Below are positions 50,570 through 59,591 of a stretch of 64,000 bases of DNA, one piece after another. The position numbers and the translations under genes are program-made. Each line of letters begins with the position of its first letter. The first letter of the stretch is position 1. Location: contig DASZKW010000096.1 of NCBI GenBank assembly GCA_035552775.1, forward strand, positions 11,281 through 75,280, given 5' to 3'. The notes under the pieces are model-generated. The model did no database searches, was not told the DNA's origin, and worked only from the letters and a program-made list of their open reading frames with translations. This DNA comes from DASZKW01 sp035552775 (GTDB taxonomy: Bacteria > Actinomycetota > Acidimicrobiia > Acidimicrobiales > Palsa-688).

Positions 50570-50998
50570 ATGATCAACGACCTTATGAAAGCCGCCGGTG
50601 TGCTCGGCGCCACCGGTTCCTACGGGCCGGTCGCCATCGGGGTGACAGTGGTGGCCACCCTGGTCGTGGTGGCCATGCTGGCGGCCGTGGCCGCCCTGGT
50701 GCGGGCATCGCGGGCGCTGCGCCGCGACGCCGAGGAACTGCGCCGTGAGAGCAGGGCCCTGCTCGCGGACCTCGACGGTGCCGTCACCCGGGCAGGCGCC
50801 GATCTCGATCGGGTCGACGACCTGATCGGCAGCGCCGAACGCCTCAGCGCCACCGTGGGATCGGCGTCCCGGCTGGCCTACACTGCGGTGGCGAACCCGG
50901 TGATCAAGGTCATGGCCTTGGGGGCGGGTACGGCGCGGGCGTCGGAGCGGATCCGCCGCCGGCGCCGGCGAGGCGAGCGCAAAGGGGTCCCGAGGTAG
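50570..50998 (+). CDS. DUF948-like single-pass membrane protein
   Basis: This 142-residue protein has one membrane helix ('VAIGVTVVATLVVVAMLAAV'), then an amphipathic coil ('RRDAEELRRESRALLADLDG', 'RAGADLDRVDDLIGSAERLS') and a basic C-terminus. This is the arrangement of DUF948 proteins found between rarA/hisS and alaS in actinobacteria. The role is unknown. It is followed 2 nt later by a second membrane-linked protein. Confidence 0.8.
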   Translation: MINDLMKAAGVLGATGSYGPVAIGVTVVATLVVVAMLAAVAALVRASRALRRDAEELRRESRALLADLDGAVTRAGADLDRVDDLIGSAERLSATVGSASRLAYTAVANPVIKVMALGAGTARASERIRRRRRRGERKGVPR

Positions 50999-51000
50999 AA

Positions 51001-51432
51001 ATGTTCAAACGCGTCGTGTGGATGGGGCTGGGCGCCACCGCCGGCGCCGGCGCATCGCTGTGGGCGACGCAGCGGGTGCGGCGCGCCGTGGCGTCGTTGG
51101 CTCCCGACCATCTGGCCATCCAAGTCAGCGGGCGGCTGCGCGAGACCGGCCGTCACCTCGTCGACGCGCTGGCCGAGGGTCGCCAGGCCATGGCCGCCCG
51201 CGAAGCGGAGCTGCGCGCCCGGCTCCCGACCGGCACCGCCCGGCCGGCGCCGCAACCCGCCGGCCCGGAAGCCAGCCCGGAAGCCAGCCCGGAAGCCGGC
51301 CCGGAAGCCAGCCCGGAAGCCAGCCCGGAAGCCAGCAGGGAAGCCAGCAGGGAAGCCAGTCGCCACACCGCCGGGAGCGCCGGCCCGGTCACCCACAGGA
51401 ACACCAGTAGAGCCACCCAAGCCCGGCAGTAA
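51001..51432 (+). CDS. Small membrane-associated protein with a PEAS repeat tail
   Basis: This 143-residue protein has a short N-terminal hydrophobic segment ('MGLGATAGAGASLWATQRV') and a helical part ('HLAIQVSGRLRETGRHLVDA', 'LAEGRQAMAAREAELRARL'). This matches the small protein before alaS in other actinobacteria (DUF6167-like). The last about 50 residues are eight 4-residue repeats (mostly PEAS, then REAS), encoded by 12-bp tandem repeats. The stop TAA is part of the TAACGT box of alaS. Confidence 0.72.
   Translation: MFKRVVWMGLGATAGAGASLWATQRVRRAVASLAPDHLAIQVSGRLRETGRHLVDALAEGRQAMAAREAELRARLPTGTARPAPQPAGPEASPEASPEAGPEASPEASPEASREASREASRHTAGSAGPVTHRNTSRATQARQ
51264..51359 (+). repeat. 12-bp tandem repeats (8 units)
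   Basis: Eight 12-bp units (CCCGGAAGCCAG and close variants) encode PEAS/PEAG/REAS in frame. The last two units have CAGGGAAGCCAG. The array is short and perfect enough for slippage. Confidence 0.85.
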
Positions 51433-51435
51433 CGT
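51430..51435 (+). promoter_or_regulatory. -10 box TAACGT for alaS, sharing the upstream stop codon
   Basis: TAACGT includes the TAA stop of the previous gene and lies 9 nt before the alaS ATG. An almost leaderless mRNA is likely. Confidence 0.4.
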
Positions 51436-51444
51436 GGTGCGGTC

Positions 51445-54039
51445 ATGCAAGCCAACGCCCTGAGGCGCGCCTTCACGGACTTCTTCGTGGAACACGGCCA
51501 CGTGGTCGTGCCCTCGGCCGGATTGATCCCCCACCACCGGCTGGCGCCTCTGTTCACCAATGCGGGGATGAACCAGTTCATCCCCTACTTCCTGGGCGAG
51601 GAGGTCCCCACCTTCCGGCGGGCGACCACCGTGCAGAAGTGCGTGCGGATCCGGGGCAAGCACGACGACATAGAGCTCGTCGGGCGCACGTCCCGGCACC
51701 TGACGTTTTTCGAGATGCTCGGCAACTTCAGCTTCGGCGACTACTTCAAGCCCGAGGCGATCACCTGGGCGTGGGAACTGCTCACCGGGCGCCTCGGCCT
51801 GGACGGGGACCGCCTGTGGGCGTCGGTGTACACCGACGACGACGTCGCCGCCGGCATCTGGCGCGACTCGGTCGGGGTGCCGGCGGAGCGGATCGTGCGC
51901 ATGGGAGAGGACAATTTCTGGGAGATGGGCGACACCGGCCCGTGCGGGCCGAGCTCGGAGATCTACTACGACCGCGGCCCCGCATTCGGCGACGAGGGCG
52001 GCCCCGCCAAGGGCGGCGAGGAACGCTACGTCGAGATCTGGAACCTCGTCTTCACCCAGTTCGACCGCCGGGCCGACGGCTCGCTGGTGGATCTGCCCCG
52101 GCCCAACATCGACACCGGCGCCGGCTTCGAGCGCCTCCTGACGGTCCTCCAAGACGTGCCCTCCATCTGGGAGACAGACGTGGTGCGCCCCCTCATCGCC
52201 CGGGCGGAGAGCCTGTGCGGGCGCACCTACGGCGACGACACCGAGGTCGACGTGGCCCTGCGCATCCTGGCCGACCACGCCCGCTCGATCAGTTTCCTCA
52301 TATCCGACGGGGTGTTCCCGTCCAACGAGGACCGCGGCTACGTCCTGCGCCGGCTGATCCGCCGGGCGGTGCGCCAGGCGTTCCAGCTCGGGGTGGAACG
52401 CCCCGTGACCCGCGAGCTGGTCGGCGCCGTGGTCTCCACCATGGGCGACGGGTACCCGGACCTGGCCCGCAACGCCGAGTTCGTGGCCGGGGTGGCGGCG
52501 CGGGAAGAGGAGCGCTTCGGTGCCACCCTGCGCTCGGGACTGGCCATCCTCGAGTCGGAGTTGGCGGCCCGGGAAGGGGAGGTGTCAGGGGACGTGGCGT
52601 TCCGGCTCCACGACACCCACGGGTTCCCGGTCGAGCTGACCCGCGAGATCGCCGCCGAGCGCGGCGGCGGCGTGGACGAGGCCGGCTTCGAGGCGGCCAT
52701 GGACCAGCAACGTCGGCGGGCAAGGGAGGCGGGGAAAGGGCAGACCGGGGTGGATCCTGAGCGCGTCGACGCCTACCGCGAGCTGCTCGAGCAGTTCGGG
52801 CCGACGCGTTTCGTGGGTTACACCCTCAACGAGGCCGAGGCCCGGGTGCTGGCCGTGATCCCCGACGGCGACCGGGTCGAGATCTTCTTGGACACCACCC
52901 CGTTCTACGCCGAGGGCGGGGGCCAGGTCGGCGACACCGGGACCATCACCACGCCCACCGGCACGGCCAGGGTCCTCGACACCACGGCGGCGCTGCCGGG
53001 TGTCAGCCGCCACCTGGCGGTGATCCAGACCGGCACCGTCACCCCCGGCCAGACCGCGCTGGCGGCCATCGACGCCGGCCGCCGCGCCTCCATCCGGCGC
53101 AACCACACGGGTACCCACCTCCTGCACTGGGCGCTGCGCCAGGTGCTCGGCGACCACGTGAAGCAGCAGGGCTCGCTCGTCGCCCCCGACCGGCTGCGCT
53201 TCGATTTCACCCATTACGGCGCCCTCAGCGGCAGGGAACGGGCCCAGGTGGAGGACCTCGTCAACGACGCCGTCCTCGGCGACGAGCCGGTCGTGGTCTC
53301 CGAGGTCCCCCGCGCCGAGGCCGACCGGTCCGGGGCCATCGCCTTCTTCGACGAGAAGTACGGAGAAACGGTACGGGTGATCCGGGCCGGGAGCGCCTCG
53401 ATCGAGCTGTGCGGAGGTACCCACGTCGAGCGCCTCGGCATGATCGGGCCCCTCGAGATCACCTCGGAGAGCTCCATCGGTTCCAACATCCGCCGGGTGG
53501 AAGCGACCACGGGGACGGCCACCCTGGCCCGGCTCCGCCAGGCGACCGAGACCATCGCCGAGGCGGCCGGGATGCTCAAGGCCTCCCCCGAGGAGCTGAC
53601 CACCGCCATCGAGCGGCGCCTCGCCGACCTGCGCGCCGCCGAGGAGGGCCTCAAGGCGGCGCGCCGTGCCGGCCTCGCCACCGCGGCGCGGGCGCTCGCC
53701 GAACTCGCCAGTGCCGACGGTGGCGTGGTGGTGGGACGCCACGACGGCGTGACCCCTGACGCCCTGCGCGACCTTGCCCTCCAGGTCAAGGCCCACGACG
53801 GTGTGCGCACCGTCGTGCTCGGCGGGGCTCCCGAGACGGGCAAGGTCGCCCTGGTGGCGGCCGTGGCCAAGGGCGAGGCGCTCGCCGCGCCCGCCCTGAT
53901 AGGCGACGCGGCCAGGATCGTGGGAGGTGGCGGAGGGGGCAGGAACCCGGAGCTGGCGATGGCCGGCGGCCGTGACCCCTCCCGGCTCGACGAGGCGCTG
54001 GACCAGGTCCGGGGGCTGCTGGGGCTGTCGGCTCCGTGA
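51445..54039 (+). CDS. alaS: Alanyl-tRNA synthetase
   Basis: This is an 864-residue enzyme. The class II core begins 'FTDFFVEHGHVVVPSAGLIP' and includes 'PLFTNAGMNQFIPYFLG' and 'TTVQKCVRIRGKHDD'. The editing domain has the zinc ligands 'RNHTGTHLLHWALRQVLGDH' and 'ELCGGTHVERLG'. The C-terminal domain ends 'GGGGGGRNPELAMAGG'. The start is ATG 51445. The gene overlaps ruvX by 4 bp, and the downstream ruvX-mltG-aroE order is conserved in actinobacteria. Confidence 0.96.
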   Translation: MQANALRRAFTDFFVEHGHVVVPSAGLIPHHRLAPLFTNAGMNQFIPYFLGEEVPTFRRATTVQKCVRIRGKHDDIELVGRTSRHLTFFEMLGNFSFGDYFKPEAITWAWELLTGRLGLDGDRLWASVYTDDDVAAGIWRDSVGVPAERIVRMGEDNFWEMGDTGPCGPSSEIYYDRGPAFGDEGGPAKGGEERYVEIWNLVFTQFDRRADGSLVDLPRPNIDTGAGFERLLTVLQDVPSIWETDVVRPLIARAESLCGRTYGDDTEVDVALRILADHARSISFLISDGVFPSNEDRGYVLRRLIRRAVRQAFQLGVERPVTRELVGAVVSTMGDGYPDLARNAEFVAGVAAREEERFGATLRSGLAILESELAAREGEVSGDVAFRLHDTHGFPVELTREIAAERGGGVDEAGFEAAMDQQRRRAREAGKGQTGVDPERVDAYRELLEQFGPTRFVGYTLNEAEARVLAVIPDGDRVEIFLDTTPFYAEGGGQVGDTGTITTPTGTARVLDTTAALPGVSRHLAVIQTGTVTPGQTALAAIDAGRRASIRRNHTGTHLLHWALRQVLGDHVKQQGSLVAPDRLRFDFTHYGALSGRERAQVEDLVNDAVLGDEPVVVSEVPRAEADRSGAIAFFDEKYGETVRVIRAGSASIELCGGTHVERLGMIGPLEITSESSIGSNIRRVEATTGTATLARLRQATETIAEAAGMLKASPEELTTAIERRLADLRAAEEGLKAARRAGLATAARALAELASADGGVVVGRHDGVTPDALRDLALQVKAHDGVRTVVLGGAPETGKVALVAAVAKGEALAAPALIGDAARIVGGGGGGRNPELAMAGGRDPSRLDEALDQVRGLLGLSAP

Positions 54040-54596
54040 GCGAGCCTCGGCGAGCGAACCAACCAGCACCGAGCGAGCCCCGGCGAGCGAACCAACCAGC
54101 ACTGAGCGAGCCTCAAGGAGCACCGGGCGAGCCTCAGCGAGCACCGGGCGGTACGCGAGCCTCGCAGGGCCGGGTCATCGGCCTCGACCTCGGACAGGCG
54201 CGAATAGGGGTGGCGGTGAGCGACGCCAAGCGCCGGCTGGCGACCGGCGCGGCGACGTTGCCCCGAAGCGGCGACCGGGGCGCCGACCACCGCGCCGTCA
54301 AAGACCTGGTGGCCGAGTACGAGGCGTCCGGCGTGGTGGTCGGCCTGCCGCTGTCCCTGTCGGGCGAGGTGGGCCCCGCGGCGCGCGCCGCCCTCGACGA
54401 GGCAGGCGAGCTGGGCGCGGCGCTCGGGGTGGAGGTTGTCACCCACGACGAGCGCTTTACCACCGTGACCGCCACCACCGCCCTGAGGGCTGGTGGCCGG
54501 CGGGCCAAGAAGCAGCGGGCGGTGGTGGACCAGGTGGCGGCCGCGGTGATGCTTCAGTCATGGCTCGAGACCCAGAAGGGGGCTGGTGAGAGATGA
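54036..54596 (+). CDS. ruvX: RuvX/YqgF Holliday-junction-resolvase-like protein with a repeat N-terminus
   Basis: This is a 186-residue RNase H-fold protein. The body (about residues 45-180) has 'RVIGLDLGQARIGVAVSD', 'GVVVGLPLSLSGEVGPAA' and 'DERFTTVTATTALRAGG', with the expected acidic residues; it takes part in rRNA maturation or recombination. The about 43 residues before it (SEPRRANQPA repeats) are not in the family. GTG 54036, overlapping the alaS stop, is the only ATG/GTG before the domain, so the extension appears to be translated. The gene overlaps mltG by 4 bp. Confidence 0.87.
   Translation: MSEPRRANQPAPSEPRRANQPALSEPQGAPGEPQRAPGGTRASQGRVIGLDLGQARIGVAVSDAKRRLATGAATLPRSGDRGADHRAVKDLVAEYEASGVVVGLPLSLSGEVGPAARAALDEAGELGAALGVEVVTHDERFTTVTATTALRAGGRRAKKQRAVVDQVAAAVMLQSWLETQKGAGER
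54040..54105 (+). repeat. 33-bp tandem repeat (2 units) at the start of ruvX
   Basis: Two 33-bp units differ at two positions and encode SEPRRANQPAP and SEPRRANQPAL. Shorter diverged copies follow to about 54160. They sit exactly at the alaS-ruvX junction. Confidence 0.8.
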
Positions 54597-55804
54597 GCGA
54601 CCAGTACGGAGACCGCGGGTACCGGGACCACGAGTACGGAGAGTCGGTAGGTACCGACGACGACCCGACCGCCGCCGGCTACCGGCCGCCGCCGGCAGCG
54701 GACGGCTACGACGAGTCGGATTTCGCAGCCGCCGGCCCGAGCTCTGCGGGCCGGGGCGGTGGGCGGCACCGCCGGGCGAGCGAGCCCCGGCACCACCCCG
54801 TGCTGATCGGGCTGGCCATCTTCGTGGTGGTGGCCGTCGTGGTGGTCGGCGGCTTGGTGTGGTGGGCCAAGAACCAGATAAGGCCGGGTGGCAAGCCCGG
54901 GCCCCTGGTTACCGTCGTGATCCCGAGGGGCGCCTCGTCGCATCAGATCGGGTCGATCCTGTCGGCGGACGGGGTGATCCACTCAGGTTTTCTTTTCCCC
55001 TACTACGCCAAGGTGAAGGGGGCGAGCACGATGTACCCGGGCACCTACCGCCTGGCCAAGAACGAGAGCTACGCCTCCGCTCTGACCGCCATCGAGACCG
55101 GACCCCCGATCGTGCGGGACCGCCTTGTCGTCCCCGAGGGCTTCACGCTGGGCCAGATCGCCGCCGCCGTGGCCAAGCTCCCCGACGTCCGCGTCAGCGC
55201 GGCGCAGTTCGAGGCCGCCGCCTCCGGCCAGGTGCGGTCGCCCTACGAGCCTGCCGGCGCCCACGACCTGGAGGGGCTCCTGTTCCCGGCGACATACGAG
55301 GTCACCTCGGGGACGAGCGCGTCCGCCCTGGTCCAGCAGATGGTCGACGCCTTCGACACCAACGCCAACCAGGCCGGCCTGGCTGCGGGCGCCGCCCGCC
55401 TCGCCATGACCCCCTACCAGTTGGTCACGGTGGCGTCCATGGTGGAGAGGGAAGCCAAGCGGCCCCAGGACCGCGGCCCCATCGCCAGCGTCATCTACAA
55501 CCGGCTCAAGGGGGGCATGCCCCTCGGCATCGACGCCACGCTGCTCTACGGCCTGCACACCAACAACGCCGCCGTGGACCCCCAGACGCCGAGCCCGTAC
55601 AACACCCGCCTGCACACCGGTCTGCCCCCCACCCCGATCGCCAACCCGGGCCTCGCCTCACTGGCCGCCGCCATCAACCCCCCGGCGACGACCTACCTGT
55701 ACTACGCGGTCACCGGTCCGGGAGGCCAGACCAGCTTCGCCTCCTCCTCTTCGGCGTTCACCGAGATCGAGGCCAAGTGCAGGGCCCAGGGATACTGCAG
55801 CTGA
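54593..55804 (+). CDS. mltG: Endolytic murein transglycosylase MltG
   Basis: This is a 403-residue protein. A disordered cytoplasmic N-terminus (about 70 residues, Asp/Tyr/Gly-rich) is followed by one membrane helix ('HPVLIGLAIFVVVAVVVVGG'), a LysM-like part and the YceG domain with the catalytic Glu in 'VTVASMVEREAKRP', and 'IYNRLKGGMPLGIDATLLYG'. It cuts glycan strands during cell-wall growth. The ATG overlaps ruvX; the stop is next to aroE. Confidence 0.94.
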   Translation: MSDQYGDRGYRDHEYGESVGTDDDPTAAGYRPPPAADGYDESDFAAAGPSSAGRGGGRHRRASEPRHHPVLIGLAIFVVVAVVVVGGLVWWAKNQIRPGGKPGPLVTVVIPRGASSHQIGSILSADGVIHSGFLFPYYAKVKGASTMYPGTYRLAKNESYASALTAIETGPPIVRDRLVVPEGFTLGQIAAAVAKLPDVRVSAAQFEAAASGQVRSPYEPAGAHDLEGLLFPATYEVTSGTSASALVQQMVDAFDTNANQAGLAAGAARLAMTPYQLVTVASMVEREAKRPQDRGPIASVIYNRLKGGMPLGIDATLLYGLHTNNAAVDPQTPSPYNTRLHTGLPPTPIANPGLASLAAAINPPATTYLYYAVTGPGGQTSFASSSSAFTEIEAKCRAQGYCS

Positions 55805-55821
55805 TCTCGGCGGCCACCCGT

Positions 55822-56697
55822 GTGGCGGGGGTGATCGGTGACCCGGTGTCGCATTCGCTGTCGCCGGCGCTGCACAACGCCGCTTTTGCCGCCTTGGGGC
55901 TGGATTGGGTCTATGTGGCCTTCCCGGTCGCGGCCGGGCGGGCCGGAGACGCCGTTGCCGCCATGCGGGCCCTCGGCGTCGCCGGCCTGTCGGTGACCAT
56001 GCCGCACAAGGCGGCGGTGGCCGGGGCCGTCGACCGGCTCACCCCCGTCGCCCGCCGCCTGGCGGGGGTCAACACCGTGATCCGTGACGGCGACGACCTC
56101 CTCGGCGACAGCACCGACGGCGCCGGCCTGGTTGACGCTCTACGCCACGACGAGGGATGGCACCCCGACGGCCGGCGCTGCATGATCCTGGGGACGGGCG
56201 GCGCCGCCCGGGCTGTCGCGTTGGCCCTCGCCGGCGCCGGCGCTGTCGAGGTGGCCGTGGTCGGGCGCCACCCGGATGCCGTCGCCACCGTGGTGGACCT
56301 GTGCGGCCGGGCGGGACGGCCCGCGGCGATCGACGAGGTTGACCGCGTCGACCTGGTGGTCAACGCCACACCCGTCGGGATGGGCATCACCGTGCTGCGG
56401 GCGGGGGAGCGGGCAGGGGAGCGGGAGCGGGTGGGCGACGGCTTGCCGTTCGACCTCGACGCCACCCGGTTGGGCCCCGGGCAGATGGTGGTCGACCTCG
56501 TCTACCGCCCTCCCGTCACCCCGCTGCTCGGCGTGGCCAAGGAGCGAGGGGCGGCGGCGGTCAACGGGCTCGGCATGCTCATCCACCAGGCCGGGCTGCA
56601 GCTGCGCGCCTGGACGGGGATGGAAGCGCCCCTGGACGCCATGTCGGCAGCCGCGCTGGCAGCGATAGCCCACGACGTCGTCTCCCCCGACGCCTGA
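55822..56697 (+). CDS. aroE: Shikimate dehydrogenase
   Basis: This is a 291-residue enzyme. The substrate motif 'SHSLSP', the catalytic Lys in 'TMPHKAAV' and 'DSTDGAGLVDAL' are followed by the NADP fold 'ILGTGGAARAVALALAGAGA' and 'NATPVGMG'. The usual NTDAxG reads STDGAG, a mild change next to the catalytic Asp, which is kept. It makes shikimate from dehydroshikimate. I chose GTG 55822 ('VAGVIGDPVSHS'); a CTG overlapping the mltG stop would add seven residues. A Gly/Glu/Arg-rich loop near residue 195 is a local expansion. Confidence 0.92.
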   Translation: MAGVIGDPVSHSLSPALHNAAFAALGLDWVYVAFPVAAGRAGDAVAAMRALGVAGLSVTMPHKAAVAGAVDRLTPVARRLAGVNTVIRDGDDLLGDSTDGAGLVDALRHDEGWHPDGRRCMILGTGGAARAVALALAGAGAVEVAVVGRHPDAVATVVDLCGRAGRPAAIDEVDRVDLVVNATPVGMGITVLRAGERAGERERVGDGLPFDLDATRLGPGQMVVDLVYRPPVTPLLGVAKERGAAAVNGLGMLIHQAGLQLRAWTGMEAPLDAMSAAALAAIAHDVVSPDA

Positions 56698-56765
56698 GCA
56701 CCCGCTAAGGGATAGGCCACGGGATGCCGATGATCATGGAGAACCACTGCCCCCCGGAGGTCGCT

Positions 56766-57785
56766 ATGTCCTTGCAAGGCTCGCTCGAGACGGTAGGGAT
56801 ACCCGACGTGCTCCAGCTGCTCGCCAACACCGCCAAGAGTGGCGAGTTGGATGTGAGCAGCGTGCGACGCGGCGGGCGTCTGTGGTTCGTCGGCGGCAAG
56901 CTGTCAGGGTTCGATGTGGGCCGGGCGCCGGCGGCGGTCGACGCGGTGTTCGAGCTCCTGCGCGTCACGAGCGGCACTTTCTCCTTCGACGAGAGCCGGT
57001 CGGCCCGCGACCCGGGCAAGCCCGTGGCGGTCGCCCCGATTCTCGCCGAAGCGACCGCACGCCTGTCGGAGTGGCGCGAGATAGAGGCGGTGGTCCCGTC
57101 CCTGGAGATGATGCTCGAGCTGGTGGCCGAGCCGGCCGGCGATGTCGTGCTGACCGCGGAGCAGTGGAAGCTGGTCGTGTCCATCGGCGACGGTCATCCC
57201 GTCGGCGTGGTGCTCGAGCGGCGCAAGCTGGGCGAGTTCGACGGCTGCAAGGCGGTAAAGGGCCTGATCGACGCGGGCTTGGCCCGGGTTGTCGCCAAGC
57301 CCGTCGCCCCTTCGAGGCCGTTGGTGGCCAACCGGCCGTCCCGGCGGCCTGCGGGCGAGGGCCCCGCCAGCCTGGCCAGGGTGGGCGCGACGGGCGCCGT
57401 CGACGACGACGTACCCGGAGCTGCACACACCCGGCCGGCGCTGGCCGACGCTGCGGTGGCGGCCGCAGCCGAATCGGTGGTGGCGACGGAGACGAACGGC
57501 GCCAGGAGCGGAGTGACCCTGGCTAGGCGGGAGCCGGCTGGCGGGGGCACGGGCGCGCCGGCCCACCTCAAGCGGCCGGACAAGCGGTCGGCTGCTACCG
57601 CTGAGCCGACGGAGCAGTCGCCTTCGGTGCCGGTGCCTTCCGTGCCGCTAGCGGTCGGTCGAGCGACAAGCGACGACGCTCACGCCTCGGCTGACGAGCC
57701 GTCCCCCCCGGAGCCCGACGCCGAGGGCGACGAGCCGCTCAACCGGGGACTGCTGTTGAAGTTCCTTTCCTCGGTTCGTTCCTAG
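56766..57785 (+). CDS. DUF4388 domain protein at the head of the pilus genes
   Basis: This is a 339-residue protein. Residues 1-100 form a DUF4388 domain ('SLQGSLETVGIPDVLQLLAN', 'KSGELDVSSVRRGGRLWF', 'AVFELLRVTSGTFSFDE'). The domain is found in PilZ/PATAN-like regulators of motility in other bacteria. A winged-helix-like part ('EQWKLVVSIGDGHPVGVVLE') and a disordered tail follow. ATG 56766 is chosen because GGAGG lies 5 nt upstream; ATG 56724 is the alternative. Its position directly before pilB suggests control of pilus action. The final residues 'NRGLLLKFLSSVRS' are conserved-looking. Confidence 0.8.
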   Translation: MSLQGSLETVGIPDVLQLLANTAKSGELDVSSVRRGGRLWFVGGKLSGFDVGRAPAAVDAVFELLRVTSGTFSFDESRSARDPGKPVAVAPILAEATARLSEWREIEAVVPSLEMMLELVAEPAGDVVLTAEQWKLVVSIGDGHPVGVVLERRKLGEFDGCKAVKGLIDAGLARVVAKPVAPSRPLVANRPSRRPAGEGPASLARVGATGAVDDDVPGAAHTRPALADAAVAAAAESVVATETNGARSGVTLARREPAGGGTGAPAHLKRPDKRSAATAEPTEQSPSVPVPSVPLAVGRATSDDAHASADEPSPPEPDAEGDEPLNRGLLLKFLSSVRS

Positions 57786-57852
57786 GCCGGCGATGGCAAG
57801 GCTCCCGGTAGGCGCCGGGCGCCCCCTCCGAGCCCGCAGGGAACTACCAGCG

Positions 57853-59538
57853 ATGTCGGAGGACGAGCAGCTCGGCGCCCTCCTCGTCGCTGGAGGCCTG
57901 ATCGACGATGACAGCCTCCAGCGCGCCATCGAGGCGCGCGACACACGCGGGATCAGCCTCACACGGGTCCTGATAGATGACGACCTGGTCACCGAAACGG
58001 ACCTGGTCGCCACCTTGGCCGACCTGCTGGACCTGGAGTTCGTCGACCTGGCCGACTACCCGGTCGACCCTGCCGCAGTCGCCTTGACGAGCGACGCCCT
58101 GGCCCGGCGTCACCTGGCCATGCCCGTGGGATGGTCGAACGGGCGCCTGATCGTGGCCATGGCCGACCCGTCGAACGTCTTCGCCATCGACGACATCCGC
58201 ACGGTGACCGGCGCCGACGTGCGCCCCGTCGTCGCCACCCGGGCGTCGATCTCCGAGGCGATCAACAAGTACCACCGCGTCGACAGCGACGCGGAGAACA
58301 TCACCGCCGAGGCGGCCAGCAGCTTCGCCGGCGACGAGGATCTCACCAACGTCCGCGAGGTCCTGGAGGACGCGCCGATCGTCAAGCTGGTCAACCTGCT
58401 GATCACCCAGGCGATCGCGGACCGGGCCTCGGACATCCACATCGAGCCGGGCCAGCACGACCTCCGGGTCCGCTACCGGGTCGACGGTGTGCTCCACGAG
58501 GTGATGCGATCCCCGAAGAACATCCAGGCCGGGATCATCAGCCGCCTGAAGGTCATGGCGGAGATGAACATCGCCGAGCGCCGCGTCCCCCAGGACGGCC
58601 GTGTACGCACCGTCATCGAGGGACGGGAAGTGGATCTGCGGGTGGCGACCCTGCCGACCGTGCACGGTGAGAAGGTCGTCATGCGGATCCTCGACAAGTC
58701 CAACGCCCTGCTCCGCCTCACCGACCTCGGGTTCCTCCCCCAGAACATGGAACGCTACGAGCACTCGTTCCGAAAGGCGTACGGGACCATCCTGGTCACC
58801 GGTCCCACCGGGTCGGGCAAGTCCACGACCCTGTACGCCACCCTCAACATCTTGAACGAGGACAGCAAGAATGTCATCACCGTCGAAGACCCTGTCGAAT
58901 ACCAGCTGACGGGTATCAACCAGGTACAGGTGAACGTGAAGGCTGGTATGACCTTCGCCGCCGCCCTGCGCTCCATCCTGCGCTCGGACCCCGACATCGT
59001 CCTCGTCGGCGAGATCCGCGACCGCGAGACGGCGACCATCGCGGTGGAGGCCGCCCTCACCGGCCACCTGGTGCTCAGCACCCTGCACACCAACGACGCC
59101 GCCAGCACCCCCAGCCGGCTGGTGGAGATGGGCGTCGAGCCGTTCCTGGTGGGCAGCGCCATCGACTGCGTGGTCGCCCAGCGCCTGGCCCGCCGCCTCT
59201 GCGACAAGTGCAAGCAGGGCTATGAGCCCGACCGGGACGAGCTCGAGCGGATGGGCTGGGACTTCGAGCGGATGGGCGGCTGGGACGCCCTGCCCACCAT
59301 GTTCCGGGCCGCGGGTTGCGGGGCGTGCGGGCGTACCGGCTATCACGGACGCTTCGCCGTCCACGAGGTGATGAACGTCACCGAGGAGATCGAGCGTCTG
59401 ATCGTGGAACGGGGCCACTCCGAGGACATACGCAAGGCGGCGATAGGGCACGGGATGATCACCTTGCGCCAGGCCGGCCTCATCGAGGTGGCTGCGGGTT
59501 CCACCTCGATCGAAGAGGTCCTGCGCGTCATCGCCTGA
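57853..59538 (+). CDS. pilB: Type IV pilus assembly ATPase PilB (GspE family)
   Basis: This is a 561-residue secretion ATPase. An N-terminal MshEN/GspE domain ('LGALLVAGGLIDDDSLQRAI') is followed by the ATPase domain with Walker A 'GPTGSGKSTTLYATL', the Asp box 'ITVEDPVEYQL', Walker B 'DIVLVGEIRDRETA', the His box 'HLVLSTLHTND' and the C-terminal tetra-Cys zinc site ('CDKCKQGY', 'CGACGRTGY'). It powers pilus extension. ATG 57853 gives the normal N-terminus. It is followed by pilT after 53 bp. Confidence 0.93.
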   Translation: MSEDEQLGALLVAGGLIDDDSLQRAIEARDTRGISLTRVLIDDDLVTETDLVATLADLLDLEFVDLADYPVDPAAVALTSDALARRHLAMPVGWSNGRLIVAMADPSNVFAIDDIRTVTGADVRPVVATRASISEAINKYHRVDSDAENITAEAASSFAGDEDLTNVREVLEDAPIVKLVNLLITQAIADRASDIHIEPGQHDLRVRYRVDGVLHEVMRSPKNIQAGIISRLKVMAEMNIAERRVPQDGRVRTVIEGREVDLRVATLPTVHGEKVVMRILDKSNALLRLTDLGFLPQNMERYEHSFRKAYGTILVTGPTGSGKSTTLYATLNILNEDSKNVITVEDPVEYQLTGINQVQVNVKAGMTFAAALRSILRSDPDIVLVGEIRDRETATIAVEAALTGHLVLSTLHTNDAASTPSRLVEMGVEPFLVGSAIDCVVAQRLARRLCDKCKQGYEPDRDELERMGWDFERMGGWDALPTMFRAAGCGACGRTGYHGRFAVHEVMNVTEEIERLIVERGHSEDIRKAAIGHGMITLRQAGLIEVAAGSTSIEEVLRVIA

Positions 59539-59591
59539 CGTCGTCGCATCGGGGCTCAGGTGCGCCGGTCTCCCCGCCGACAACTGTCAGT

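Noticed and set aside
51264..51359. CRISPR-like repeat array
   Set aside because: The units are 12 bp with no spacers and code in frame for PEAS repeats. It is a coding minisatellite.
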